The notes below the pieces were generated by a model. The model had not been told where the DNA came from and searched no databases. It saw nothing but the letters and a program-made list of their open reading frames with translations. Of a stretch of 64,000 nucleotides of DNA, positions 16,319 through 30,700 are shown piece after piece. The stretch is taken from positions 26,707,628 to 26,771,627 of the forward strand of contig OZ037767.1 of assembly GCA_964035545.1 (NCBI GenBank), read 5' to 3'. Each line of letters begins with the position of its first letter. The stretch's first letter is position 1. Source of the stretch: Bugula neritina. Lineage: Eukaryota > Bryozoa > Gymnolaemata > Cheilostomatida > Bugulidae. The position numbers were made by a program, and so were the translations under genes.

Positions 16319-19300
16319 TTACACGACGTCGCTGACGTTATCCTCTTGGGTCTTATGATTAGTTGAACTGCCAGAATGTTGGTTGTTGACCATTTCTATA
16401 CCCATGATCATCATTTGAATGTAAGCAGCACAGTAATCTAACAGCTCTTCTTTGCTGCCGGGAAACCAAGTTGCTGACCCAGATTCTGATTGACTACTCG
16501 CTTGCCCTAGTAAATCACAAAAAGCCGGGTTATAATAAGGAAAATGGGCAAAAGCTTTAGAATCAAATTAAATTGCTGATGAGTTGTGTAATATATCAAA
16601 GGCTCACCACTAGCTTGATCCCCAAACTCAGTTTGGGCATTTCTGGCAGCTGCCGTCTTGCTACTTTCCCATTCCTGTAGAACTCGGGCTATTGGGGAAT
16701 TGTACAGGAACTCGTCTCCTGCTGCCTCCGCCATCTCTGAATATTTGCTGATGATGTCGTTTAAGAAATTAGTGTCCTCAAAATGTCCTTCTAATGCAAA
16801 CTGTGAAAAATATGTGAATTTGCATGGAGTATTTCTTTACACAGCAAATTCAAGTTATTTTCTACACAAAAATAACCAACATTGTTTATCAAAACATCAA
16901 GTAGGAGTTTTGTGCTTATTGAATTATTAGCTTTCATCTTGAGGTGTTTTTAAAGTAGGTGTTTTCAAGTAGGAATTTTGTATTGCTTTGGCACAGTTCA
17001 AAGAGTATGCAACTCTTAAAATGAATGCAATACATAGCCACTGTACTGGAATTTAGATCAGCATTTATCGCTTTCTAGTGGCATGCAGACTAGTTGGCCC
17101 TTTTATAGAGAATATATTGTGGGCTTTGTTTTAACTTCTCTAAATTCTCCTTAATTGCATTAATTAGATAAACATGCCTTTTAGGTTTCAAAAGTTACCT
17201 GGAAGTACCTTTCAGCCTCATCAAAGTTATTTAATAAGCAAAGAGACACTCCAATCAGATTGAGAGAGTTCATTCTCAAATGTTTGGTTGTGGTGTCTTC
17301 TGTAGGGATATGGGAGTCTGTCAGCACCTATAATAGTGTTTATAATACATGAAGCAAATATTTCTAAACACAACAAAACCTTGTAGTAAATGAAATTTAA
17401 AGTTTGGAAATTATTTGTCAAAGTAAGTTTTTCATAAAATTTTTTTTATAGTAACACTCATTTTTATAAATAATAACCAACTAATAGAATTGTATTTTAA
17501 TTGCTATTTAAGGTTGTGCTCCTGTCTCTTAATATGCAACTAACTGCTAACACCATCTGGCAGCCCAATCATAAAATTCTCATGTGCGCTTAGCTAGTCG
17601 TTGGATTAAATCTGCAAATTGTTTTCATCAAAAACTAGATATTTTACCAAATGCACATGATTGGTTTTCACTATACAAAACCCAACCCTTATTCATATTT
17701 TGTAAATATATAAATTTATTCAATTGTTGGAGTTTGTATTATAGCTTTCATCATGGCATTTACAACTTATTTTTAGCACTGCAAGTATCATGAACGCTGA
17801 TTTTGCACTACACACACACCTACACCCATTTGTCTTCCAATATAATAATCAAATGCAAATCAACTGCTCCTCTAAAAACTGATTAAAAGTATTTATAACA
17901 ATACTATGTTCTCAACATACTAATGTCTGCCTGTATTTTTCTATAGCAGTTTTGTAGTTTCCTTGTCCAGCATAAAGTATTCCTTTTACAAGCAATACTT
18001 CAGGAGTTGCGTCCTCCCAATTAGTAATGACCAGTGTTGCATGCGTTGGCATGTCATTTGAGACCTATGACATGAGAGTAATGGTAGATATTGTTTTAAC
18101 AACAAATGTATTTATTCTATACACATGTAAACATTTATCGCAATATTCAATAATAGTCATCATTATATTCACTTTTTCCTGCTACCCGAACAGGACAAAG
18201 CGGAGATGGGTGAAAAAAAATTTCACTTTTTCTTAAAAGCCCTATATGGTTCAGCTAAAGAGAGGGGAGGAAGCATTTAATAGCAGGGAAACCCAAGTGC
18301 ATGAACAGGAAAAGCCCTTACGATCAGAAAAAATTCTTTTTATTTAGAAAGGTCTTTTGTTTTTAGTAAAAGGCTCTTGCTTTTAGGAGAAAACCATTGC
18401 TGTCCGGTAAAACAGTTTCTGGGTCTCACAAAAATGACAAAATGGCAAACTTTTTAGAATAAATTATTATGTATTCATAAAACTAGCTTATTATTCCCAA
18501 TTCCACTTTCTTCACATTATATACTGTATTATTTGCAGTTTAGCTAACAGTAACACTAACAGTATGACACTATATTATATCTTCGTATCATACTCACCAT
18601 ATCGGCGAGCTGTTCCAGTAGACGCTTGACCTTCTCAAGGGCATATTGACAACTTTCGCAACCTTCAGTGCTAAACTTTCTAGATATTTTGATAGATTTG
18701 TGGAGCATGTCTTCAATAATACAATTATATAAATGAGTAAATGCTGATATAATATTGTTGCTTGTATATTATGAGCTGGTAATATTTCATATGCAGGTAT
18801 ATACTTTTGAAGATGCCCTCAGAAAAAATCCAACAAGAATGTTGCACTTCTGTGCAATTATTATATACACTTCACCTTAAACTACAGCTTTATGCTTGAA
18901 AAATTATTTGGATATTTATTGATAGAAACGAAAGTAGTAATAATATACACTATTGGCAGATCTACCTTGACAGCTGGCTGACTGAATGTTTGAGACACAT
19001 TCCTGTAGAAATATGGCAGGGTTTGAGCGGATTTTTGGTAGAGGCGTTTTAGCATGGCTTAGAATAGACTGCTCCTCATCAGATACCTCTATGATAGGCT
19101 TCCCTCTTACTAGAATTGATATAATGTCTCGCATTATGTTAATCTCTTATGTTATAGTTGGTCGATGTTCTCTTTCTCTCCCTATCTCTATTTATTTCTG
19201 TACTTATATAGTTATATGTATGCTACATAATTCATTATGGTCATATATGACTGGTAGTTTTGCTGTTGGTATATTGCTATATATTCATGGAATGAAAAAT

Positions 19301-19644
19301 CACTAAATTTAATAAAAAATATTGTGCCATTTACTTAAACTCTACAATGACTCATAGTTGATCTTTATTAAATATTAAATATATAGCAATCATGTACTAT
19401 AGAGCATTGTCAGTATAACTGATAACTAAACTTCTGTTGCATTATAATTTATAACTGTAGCTCACAGTTCCTACATGATTTATAATCAGTATTTTTATAC
19501 CTTAATAATACTCCAGTATTATACATAATATTTGTATTAGTATGCATAGTTACACGATAATATTATTATATACTTATACTAACCAACTTCACCGTCAGAC
19601 TCACTTAGCGACGTCGTCAGTTCGGTGTAGTCAGCGACAGCCAT
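16319..19644 (-). CDS. Unrecognised 335-aa helical, TPR-like protein
   Basis: Exons (high to low): 19584-19644, 18966-19145, 18598-18710, 17921-18064, 17199-17327, 16608-16800, 16319-16506. The total is 1008 nt and every phase agrees, which supports the model strongly. The first exon starts MAVADYTELTTSLSESDGEV. The middle has two helix-pair segments with TPR-like spacing: TPEVLLVKGILYAGQGNYKTAIEKY, here named by its ends, and SLNLIGVSLCLLNNFDEAERYF. A Glu/Ala-rich helix follows, then a polar tail. No signal peptide or membrane segment is seen. I do not recognise a family beyond TPR-like helical repeats, so a scaffold role is only an inference. Its stop lies 85 bp from the stop of convergent PRMT3, so the two 3' UTRs probably overlap. 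Confidence 0.72.
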
Positions 19645-19978
19645 TAGAATGTTATTACTACTATATAGTATATGTAGTATATATGTATATATGTATATTT
19701 GTTTGTATGATGGCTTCTTTGTAACTACTAAAATGGATCAGTCAGAGATAACTTTGTGCACAATAATTGTTACTCACTGATTAAAATAATTATTGGCAAC
19801 AATTGGACTGAAATGTTTAAGTTAATGTGTTACATTTTTTTGTAGTTCTGGTACTAATGTCACTTGTTTGCAGTCACAACACTTTATTTTACGTACTCCT
19901 AATGCTATCTGACTTTAGAAAATTTTTTATAAAACTTGAAAATAGCAAAACCATGTGTAGTGATGAGCTTACCCAGTG

Positions 19979-20051
19979 GTCCCCATGGTGTAACGGTTAG
20001 CACACTTGCTTGCGAGACCAGAGGTCTCGGGTTCGATTCTCAGTGGGGGCA
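19979..20051 (+). tRNA. tRNA-like sequence, probably a pseudo-tRNA or SINE head
   Basis: The 73-nt segment folds as a cloverleaf. The acceptor GTCCCCA pairs with TGGGGGC, the D-arm is GTGT/GCAC around AACGGTTA, and the T-loop is TTCGATT. By position the anticodon would be GCG (Arg), which is unusual in eukaryotes. The anticodon stem has two mismatches (U-C and C-A) and the T-stem has one C-A mismatch. The internal promoter boxes are intact (A-box TGGTGTAACGGTTAG, B-box GGTTCGATTC). There is no CCA or obvious poly-T terminator close downstream. A degenerate copy or SINE head is more likely than a working tRNA. Confidence 0.5.
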
Positions 20052-20639
20052 ATTATTTTACACCATGCATATAATAATTGTTTTCACAGTAGTCATTGCT
20101 GATGCTGTATCCAATGACATAGTACATGTACTGTAGTAATAAGTTAATAAAATACTGGCACAAATTATCCACACTCTAGAATATAAATAATATTATATTT
20201 ATAAAAAGGTAACTAGCCAGCAATGTTATGTTTTGGCATACATATTGTGGTTTTTAGCCATTGGTACTAATAAGTTTATGTTTGAAAAATAAAGTATTTT
20301 CAGAGATTGTAAGCCTATCTGCATAGTTTTTGCATTAGAGTAGCCATTTTTTGTTGGTCAAGATGTTTGTAGAGATTATTATTTTAGAAATTTTTTTGCA
20401 TATAAATTAAATAATATCAAGTTTAAATGTTTAGCACAAAGACATTTTCTTATAAAATTATTATATTATAGAGTTTGAACTCACTTTTGCGGGGTGGGGG
20501 TTATCTTTTCTTTAACATTTACTTACAGGGAAACGCGATAGGGTAAGCAGTTGTATTTGTAGCAGCCAGTATTGTCGTAATTTTTAAGAAATGAAAATTA
20601 TTTAAAAAGACTGAGAAGGTATATTTTTCTTGATCCATT

Positions 20640-21600
20640 ATATACCTTTACAGCGGTAATGTTCAAAACAATAACCATGATTACTACTGAAACTAATACT
20701 AATACTAATAGTAATGCTAATACTATTATTTAATTTTGTGAATATTATAAAAGCGCTCAAACCTGTAATCACTTTACAATATCTTTGGAATTACGAACTC
20801 TGGTGACAAAAATTTAAATATCAATTTGGCATTGCTCTTAGTTTTAGTCTTAGCCATAGGTATTTTGATTTTCTAACTTCATACTCATAGCACAGTAAAT
20901 GTAATTGTAAATGTAATAGCAGTCGAGCCTAAAAGTAAAAGTAAAATAAAAATTAAAATAACAAGTAAAAGTAAAAGTAGAAGTAAATTTAAATTAAAAC
21001 TTAAAATTAAACTAAAAACATCCACAGTTATGAGTCACACTGACACTGAACTTTGAGAAGTGAAACCTGATACTGAGTCTGAAGGCTTTCATAAGAGTTA
21101 ACTGTTAAGACAAAATTAAAATGCCAAAGTGAGCTAATTAAAATTAAAGTGATCTCATTTCAATCACAATGTCAATAATCAATTACTCAATCAAAATGAT
21201 CATATAATAATCTAATAGTAATAATTATACTTATAGTCATAGTTATACTTATAGTAATTTTATAGCTATGGCTCATGCCCACTGGCTATGGCATGATAAT
21301 CATAATCAAAATGATAATAAGCTGTTGCTGTTTTTTTAGCATTTAGGTTCATTTATGATTTAAATTTTCGCATTCACTTTTAGTTTTAGCCTTTTCTATA
21401 AGCCAGTCTTATGAGTTTTGTCTAATATTAATTATATGGTTATAGTAATAGTTATACTGATTTAAGATATTTGTTGCTATAATTATACTCATAAAAAATC
21501 ACATGATAATTAGGTGTCATTATGATGTTCATGTGTTTTGTCACTCACTGACTATAATAAATAATATTTTAAATTGTTATTTTGTATTCTCTATTTTTCA
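20640..21600. repeat. AT-rich cryptically simple sequence, block 3 (intergenic)
   Basis: This interval has the same texture as 8.6-10.8 kb: AATACTAAT, AAAAGTAAAAGTAA and ATTATACTTATAGT steps without a fixed period. It sits between the tRNA-like element and the first TTK exon. The rest of 19645-21747 shows no exon that I can support. Confidence 0.55.
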
Positions 21601-21747
21601 GTAAATCCAATATAATAAAAATAACAATGGCAAGACTACATGATTTTTAGGACTTGTATTACTCAAATCACTGAAAAAACTTTAAAATTGGTAAACTTTT
21701 AATGGGTTTTTTTGCTGTTTTAGCTGTAAAAAAAAACACATATAAGC

Positions 21748-24700
21748 ATGGCTTATAAATCAACTCCAAGAGATGTATATGGATACATATCAACTCGCAC
21801 AGTATGTAAGTAAATGTTTAAACTTATACTTTTATGGAATTCCTCTTGCCGTCATGTAAACTTTTTTCAACATAACATGCCGTTATATATTGTTTAGTTT
21901 TTACTTTCATACAAAGGTTTAACTTGAACTTACACTATTATTTAGCTCTGCCATTATTATCTGTAATAAACTCTTTTCCATATCCTTGGTATCAATTTAT
22001 AATTAGAAGTTGTGCCCACCAGCATGTACATCTTTTAATTTAATTGTATGAAGCAGGCTGACAAAAGTTCCAGAGCTTGAATGTCATATAAAATTCAAAC
22101 TATGTTGTAAAATTGCTCTTCCATGAGGTAAATGTTTTGGTAGTAGCACACGTGTTAGTGTTTCAATAAATTTTGTAAAAATGTTTCTTAGTGGAAAAGT
22201 TCAAAAAAATAAACTTGAAAGCTGTTTATTGAGCAATGCTGCTGTGGCAGCAAGAATTAAGATCTCATTAATCATGCTGCCAGCTCACCACTTTGATTAA
22301 TTAGGCAATCACACAATAGCCAGTAGCCCAAGTTTACCTAAGACATAAGTCACTGTGCTGCCCTGTCGAGTAGATAGCTGGAGCATTTGTCTGCTAGGCA
22401 TATGTATAATATATGGTCGACTTCTCACCTGAAGGATAACCTCTTCTGTATTTGGGCCACATAAAGGTTTAGATATTGTATGTATGTAATATATATAATG
22501 TACTCGTTGCTCATCTGTATTTAGAGCAGGTAAAAGCTCAAATAGCGCTTATTTCTGGTCTGCAATGTTAAGTAGAGCTTGCTAATTTGTCTCTATGCTT
22601 TTGATCATAGGTGACAATGACACCGGCCCGCAGATGTTTGAGATTATAGATGACGACAGCGACAGTGGCGAGGATGAAGGCGTGCCAGCACAGCAGTCTG
22701 TGACCAAGAAGAAAATTATTCCTCCTTGGAGAAAGGAAAATGTGACAGCACCAGTCTCTCGGTTCGTTTATTCATAGCAACTGTTGGTAGTCATAAATAG
22801 TAACTGTTAGTATAAATAGTAACAGTTAGTAGTCATATATAGTAACTGTTAGTAGTCATATATAGTAACTACTAGTAATAATGTATTCTATAGATGAATT
22901 TTATATTAGTAAAGGAGAAAGGCTGTTGAAGTATATATTTTATTGCTGTATCTACTTACATTTTGCTTTGCATTACTAAATATTACATTATTACATCTTA
23001 CATATTACATGCAGCTATCAGGGACCTGCCCTTCATAGTGGGAAAAAACATAACTCAAGGTCAACATATTTGGTTGGAAACAAAAGCCAACATTCAAATA
23101 AGGTATGTTGGCTATGTATGGGTTTATAGAAATCCTTTACTATATACATTAGTATAATATATGCAACACTTTACTATTATATATAAAGCACGTTGTTAAT
23201 GTAATATAAGACATTCTAGTGTGTAATATAAGACATTCTAGTGTGTAATATAAGACACTCTAGTGTGTAATATAAGTCACTCTAGTGTGTAATATAAAGC
23301 ACTCTAGTGTGTAATATAAGTCACTCTAGTGTGTAATATAAGACACTCTAGTCTGTCATATAAGTCACTCTAGTCTGTAATATAAGTCACTCTAGTCTGT
23401 AATATAAGACACTCTAGTCTGTCATATAAGTCACTCTAGTGTGTAATATAAGTCACTCTAATGTGTAATATAAGTCACTCTAGTGTGTAATATAAGACAC
23501 TCTGGCCTGTAATATAAGACACTCTAGTCTGTAATATAAGACACTCTAGTCTGTAATATAAGACACTCTAGTCTGTAATATAAGACACTCTAGTCTGTAA
23601 TATAAGACACTCTAGTCTGTAATATAAGACATTCTAGTGTGTAATATAAGTCACTCTAGTCTGTAATATAAGACACTCTAGTCTGTAATATAAGACACTC
23701 TAGTCTGTAATATAAGTCACTCTAGTCTGTAATATAAGACATTCTAGTGTGTAATATAAGACACTCTAGTGTGTAATATAAGTCACTCTAGTGTGTAATA
23801 TAAGTCACTCTAGTGTGTAATATAAGACACCCTAGTCTGTAATATAAGACACTCTAGTCTGTAATATAAGTCACTCTAGTCTGTAATATAAGACATTCTA
23901 GTGTGTAATATAAGACACTCTAGTGTGTAATATAAGTCACTCTAGTGTGTAATATAAGTCACTCTAGTGTGTAATATAAGACACCCTAGTCTGTAATATA
24001 AGACACCCTAGTCTGTAATATAAGACACTCTAGTCTGTAATATAAGACACTCTAGTCTGTAATATAAGACACTCTAGTATGTAATATAAGACACTCTAGT
24101 CTGTAATATAAGGCACTCTAGTCTGTAATATAAGACACTCTAGTCTGTAATATAAGACACTCTAGTCTGTAATATAAGACACTCTAGTCTGTAATATAAG
24201 ACACTCTAGTCTGTAATATAAGACACTCTAGTCTGTAATATAAGACACTCTAGTGTGTAATATAAGGCACTCTAGTGTGTAATATAAGACACTGATTCTT
24301 TATCCAGGAGAATGTGCCGGAGCTGTCTTTAGTTGAAGAATCAGAAATCTCAACGCAGAATTTGAAACTCCATCCAAAAGTATGTCTGTTGGAATATCAT
24401 ATTCCCGTGTTAATAGTTTTAGTTGCACTAGTATATTATCAATAATTTAATGAATAAATTTATAGATTATTGCTTCTATAAAATTAGTAGATATTTTGTT
24501 AGTAGTATTGCAGAGTTAATGTGGTTCGATGTATATTACTACTATGCTATGTATCAGTATATTATATTACTACTATACTATGTATCAGTATATTATATTA
24601 CTACTATATATCAGTATATTATATTATATTACTGCAGCTCTCCAGTAAGATGAGTCACTCACAGCCAATCTCACTCATCAACACTCTTCATACAGGACGA

Positions 24701-27700
24701 GGAGGGAAATCGTCTGCTGTACCGTCTGCTGTACCGTCTGCATCCACTCCTACAGCTCCCCGCCAGCCGCTGCTAACTACTTCAGCTGCCCAACCATCAG
24801 GGAGTCAAACTACATTCAAAGTTTCTCCAAAGCAAGTTTGAATTTAATTCTTGGAAACATAAAATTTGGGAAATAATTCTGTGCTTAGAGTTTAGTTGAA
24901 GGAATTGTTTTGGGAACAGCTGTAATTATTCCATTTATATTTTATAATGGGAACATTTGTAAACTGTACCTCGGCCAACTTAGGTAGTAGCAATAGAAAC
25001 GCAGGCTTTTCCTGTCAGATAACTTATTCCTCACATTCACTGCACAAAAGTTATTACAATCGTATATGAAATTTCAAGCTAATTTCCATTTTGTTAATTC
25101 AAAGCTTCTAAATCTTAAAATATTTTATTTGTCTGTCAGCATTTTATCAAAACAACTATTTAACTCACCTTTTACTAAAAAGAGAAAAATTTTTACACTT
25201 AATTATATTCAGTTATAAACACCATTGCTGTTTTTCATAGTGGATTGGGAGTTGTCTGCGTAACAAAAAGTTGGAATATATTGAGTTTTATTCTGCTACA
25301 GTGACAGTGGCTTCCATGACCGCCTGGTTAATGGAAATAAAAGACAATCCTACAGGAGCGTGGCTTTGCAAACCCCATCGGAGTGGTTGCAAGCTGAGAA
25401 AGGAAGAGAAGTAGTAAGTTACTTTTCCTCCGTTATCGTAATGCGACACAGTTGAGTTTAGTTATTTTATTTTTATACGCATAAATAATAGAAGATGGTT
25501 TTCGAGCTTTGATTTCAACAGATCTATTTAAATTTCATGTCAAATGGTGTTTAAATGTAGTATTGAAAGTCATTCTAGCTCCATTTTTAGATGCTACCAC
25601 CACTTGCTTTGAAGTTTGTGGATTGCTTCAGTACTGTGGCAAATAAATATATAATTAACTAATATAGATTTAGCAATTATAAAAGCATCAGTTCTTCGCA
25701 TAAATAAAACTCAGATCAAGTTTATTTGTTTAGCTAATAAGGCACCTGGATCTCTTGCACTGTTTCATCACAACTGATTTCAAGTGGTCAGCAACTGACA
25801 GGGGCAAATGCAATTATATTGTTTTTATTATATTATTATATTGCTTCTCATATAAAAGGTGACACAACTCCTTAAATGCACTAATGTTTCTATAATGCAT
25901 AGCCTTTTGAGTAGATTTTTAAAAAATGTTGTAATTATGTGCTTATATTTGTGGAGAAGATTATTGCAATTAGCTTTGGTTCATGACCCAAACATCATAG
26001 ATTTTATGGGGTGTCTTGCAGCCCTCTCCAACTGGTCAGTCTCCAAATACTCAGGCTATTGCCTCAGCTCCTTCTGTCACTGTAAACGGGAAATCATATA
26101 CTGTGCTGAGTATTATAGGAACTGGAGGCTCTTCTAAGGTGAGCACTAATCGGCTCTGACTTACTTTCTGAATTTTATTACTTTTTATGTTATTTGAAAC
26201 TGGAAAGTAATAAATTGCACTAGAAGCATCTACCCCTTGTTAGTTGTATCTGTTGCTTGTTGTGTGACAAAAACTTGTACATCGCTAAGGGCCAAATAAA
26301 CTCTGCTCCAAGAATGGCGTAATTTTGCTGCAATGTTAGGGGTTACTTAAAATGAATACTATGAATAATTACCAAACGGTTTTAATTAGACAACCATGTA
26401 CTGAATTTAATATATCATAGGAGAGGTGATGTGCTTCTTAGTTTTTTGTCAGTTATTATTTCTGTTGCTGAAACTATTTCAGGTTGAAAAGGTGGTTGAC
26501 TTTGAAAGCTCTCAGTTGTTGGCTCTCAAGTCTGTAAATCTGGCCAACCAACCACCTCAGGCTGTCGAAGCTTTCCTCAAAGAAGTAGAAATGCTGAAGA
26601 AGCTTCAGTTCAGTGACAGAGTAATCAAGTTGGTAGACTTGTGAGTAGTCCAATGTTATTTCAGGAATGTTCAAGGTCATTTATATGGGTCTGCAAGGTC
26701 ATCGCTTGTCTCAGCTGTGTCCGGTTGCAATAGGTCTCTGTCCAATTCTGTTGTTGATGCGTCTCGTGTTTTGATTGTTTTTGCCAAGCAAGGTTAGCAA
26801 TTGCTTGTCCATTTTTTATTTTATTACATTTTTATTATGCTACATCACCCGCATACCTCTACTTGCAGTGAGAATTCCGTCTCTCAAAATAAACTTTATT
26901 TGCTGTTGGAATGCGGCAGCACAGATTTAGCTGTTCATCTGAAGGAGAGGCTCTCTACTCGCTCGTTACACAGGATGCAGAGATGTATGTTTTGGTACGA
27001 GATGCTGCAGGCCGTAAGAGTGCTCCATGACGCAGGTATAAAAATTGTGAATTGAGATTCTTAGCTGCGGGTCCTAAAAACTTAATTCATGACATCGTAA
27101 AATGCCAGCTTTAACTCACAGATTCGTTAAATTTAGCCATCTTTTCCCTGTAGACACATACATAAGCCACAAATCGGGGTCCAAGCCCTTATCTTGACCT
27201 ATGGAATTTTGTGAGATATGGAGGGAGCACTGTACAGTTTTCAAATTGGGGGATCATATCTGCAGTTTTTATGTCTCATTTCCTGTCGAAATGTTTGTGG
27301 AATAGTAAAAAGTGAGCTGCCGTCACTGATTAAACACCATAGAGCACAACGTAAATACTGCATGAGAGAACAAATCCTTGTAGCACTAATTTAATGTGAT
27401 GAATGATGGAACACTGTTAAGGTAGTGACTCATTATAACCAGTAAAGTGAATCTGCTTGGTTTACGTATTGCAGGAGTTGTTTTCTCTTTGCCTTACTTA
27501 TTACTAATAGGCTGTTATATAATATACATTGTGTCAAATTATGATGACGTGAGCTATTGCACAACACAGTGATGTCACTGTTGCTAGGAATTAGAATTGT
27601 ATAAAAATAGAACACTGAAATGTTGAAACGTGATTGCGTTCCACATGTTCTGAGAAATGTTTGTGACTTGCATGTTTTGCTGCCAATTACAGTGTGTTTT

Positions 27701-30700
27701 TGCTGCCAAATTTTTATTAGATAGTTATTGGGTGGTGACCACTGACTGTCCTAGGACTTGGTCACTATAGATAAACTATATAGCAGGTATAAACTACGTA
27801 TATAGCAGGTATAAACTATGTATATAGCAGGTATAAACTACGTATATAGCAGGTATAAACTACATATGTAGCAGGTATAAACTATGTATATAGCAGGTAC
27901 ATATAAACTGGTAATGTTAGTCTAGTCTATTAGTAATACTGACAAACCCCTCTGCATATTACAGGTATCGTACACTCTGATATTAAACCAGCCAACTTTA
28001 TGTTGGTTTCTGGACAGATTAAACTCATAGACTTTGGTAAGTAACTTCAAGCTATTAGCCTCGGCAGCTTGGTGCCTCCTTTACTCACTCCTAACTATCT
28101 CTGATGTGTTCAGAATCTTAGTCTATTTCTTTGAGTTGAATGTAGTGTGGATATCAGATCAATAATTTAATAGACAAATTGTCTGTGTATTTCTTCTGCA
28201 TTGGCTGCAGTGTGTCTGTATGATGGCTTATGCATTCCCAATACTGTTTGTGAGTTTTAGAATTGTCTTTCCTACGTATACTACTGATCTTATATAATAT
28301 GAACTTATTAGCTAGACTAATATAATATGTGCAAACTATTAAAAATATTGCCATTTTTATAAAATTTAATTTATTTAATTTAATTTATTGATTCATCACA
28401 TTTTAGCGTAACGGCTCGATCACATTGAGACGAAATGTCGGTGAAATGTTAAGGCTACTTTGTTTCGTCTGAGCAAAAATGTTACGTTGCAGGTTTCTCT
28501 GTAAACAATCAAAATTACGAAAATTATCCCCCCCCCCCGCAGCGAAGTGTGAATTTTCATATGTGGTAACTAACAACTCTTCTCCCCAAAAACATAATGT
28601 AAATATTATTGATCATAAGAAACTTTTGAAAGATAAAAATACTCTTAAATATTTCTAAGATTATTTTCGTGAACTTATTTGGGGAATAAATAGAGCTGAT
28701 TGGTCAGTTGTTTAATTTTTAGTTTGCACAACTATTTTGGAAATTGGGGAAAAGCTAACTTTTCAAACTGGTTTTGATTTAAACAAGCTTAATGAATCAG
28801 TATTTTTTATTCTTCTGACTATAGGATTGCTTAAATTAAATTAACATTAGAAATAAAAAATCCTTAAAATTTTGACAGTGCATCTACTTGTTAGAAATAA
28901 CTGTCCAGTAAGGTAGCTTAGACCACAGGTAGCCACAGACTTTGAAAAGTCTTTAAAAAAATTTTTTTGAATCAGGTGGTGTTTGATTCTTGACGAAATG
29001 CCTACTGATGGATGTTGTTGAGAATGGCTGCCGTCTCATCCGACTGTTGTCGCCATGTGATCGGGCTGAATAATGTTATGAAAACTTCCGCCATATTTCG
29101 ACACCGATATATATCTGATAAAAAATTTTCTAGCCGTGTTTTGCTTTTAAAAACATGTTGACACAAGTTAAGGACTAGACGATCTGGCGCCCTGTGGAAT
29201 GGCACACCTTCGGGGATGTGTGAATAATTACTAATATTACAAACAATTTATTACATTGTAAAATGTTATTTATGTTATTTTATGGGCCCATACTTGCCCA
29301 CTCTGGTACTTTCCACTGCTAGGAAATTTCCTACCGTTAACCTGATTTTTTATCTTGCATGTATATTGTGTGGGTGGTACATCAGGGCGCCTTAAAAATG
29401 TTGTTTTGCTGGTATATAACTTTACTAAATATAATTTGAGCCAGGTGCGAGCAAACATTACTAGAAATACTATTCAAACAAAAACATTCTACTTCATAAT
29501 ATTTGTTATTCCATTCATGGATTAGTCAATGTTACCTGACTCACTATTAAAAAGCCAGAAAAAGTTCATGGCTGCTTGAAATAAGAGTATTTTGAAATTC
29601 CGGTGTAACTTTTGAGCAATTTCATAGAATTTCAATAAAAAGGAACTCTTTCCATCATCTGTCAAAATAATCATTATGCTGGTTTTGTAATTTTGTCAAC
29701 AAAAGTATTTGAAACTACTGCATATATATTGTATATCTGATGGTTTACTCTGGCCTTGTCTAGTATTACCATGTTTTATGCTTGAAACTAATGTAAGATA
29801 TGGTGTAATTATAGCTGGTGTGTACTAGTTACTGTTACTGCAATATCTATATAAAGTACATAATTATGTAATATGGCTGTGTTTTTAATCACATGTAGAC
29901 TTATAGTAGCCGTGAGGTTGTGTTTCAGGGATTGCCAAACAGCTGGATGCAGATTCTACCTCCATGGTGTTGGAAAACTGTGTGGGGACGGTAAACTACA
30001 TGTCCCCTGAAGTGCTGCAAGGCGTTGGATCTAAGGCTGTAGACAGCAAGGTACACAGTTCCAGTCCTAATACTGTTACTTGATGTCGCTGTAACAGGAT
30101 GCTGGGTGGCCTTGGAGAGGTCAAATTAAATGACCATGACCAATATTGAAGCCGTAGTTCTTAGTCATCGAAAATGGCCACCCTGTTTTCATTATCTTGC
30201 TGTTTAAAAGAGCACTGGTGCTTGTTTTATGGCTTTATTGTAAGATGTTTTTCTTAATTTCTCCCACCCGTGGGGTGCCGATGACCTAAACAAGGAAGCT
30301 TAGGTGCAGGTGGGGCTGCTAGCTGGCACTCTGCCAACTCATCTACTATTAGTAAAAGGGTTTCAGCACTTATTTTGTAAGAATGCCAACATTATTTGCA
30401 TTCTCTGGTATCATTGATTGCTTCTCCCTTTCATAGTACACTCTGACGCACTATTTGACTTCTTTATTCAAAACAAAAAATGCTACTAGATGAAATCTTG
30501 TATAATCTCAGCCATTCTAAACAAAGAACCAAATACTGTGGGCAAAACTTATTTTTGGGTTCCTAAAAATTTGTGCCTACCGTTTTTACATAAAGTGCTA
30601 TTTAAAAACATAACCATTTGTTTGTATTGCAAAATGTAGCGCAAATATTAGCTTATAGCTATTAATAAACCATTTCAGAAGATTTCAGAAGAGCATCGCA

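Noticed and set aside
22963-23157. Frame reading [18 protein letters not shown], which looks protein-like
   Set aside because: The phase of the flanking TTK exons requires another frame of the same exon ([17 protein letters not shown]); this one is a shadow.
25242-25413. Alternative frame through TTK exon 6 starting at an upstream acceptor ([19 protein letters not shown])
   Set aside because: It leaves phase 2 at the 25413 donor, which is incompatible with the kinase exon at 26022; the DSGFHDRL frame fits downstream.
29002-29458. Two minus-strand ORFs and a weak GGCGCCCTG inverted repeat in TTK intron 10
   Set aside because: Only about 10 bp of exact inverted repeat, no family resemblance of the ORFs and no splice sites; not enough to call an element.
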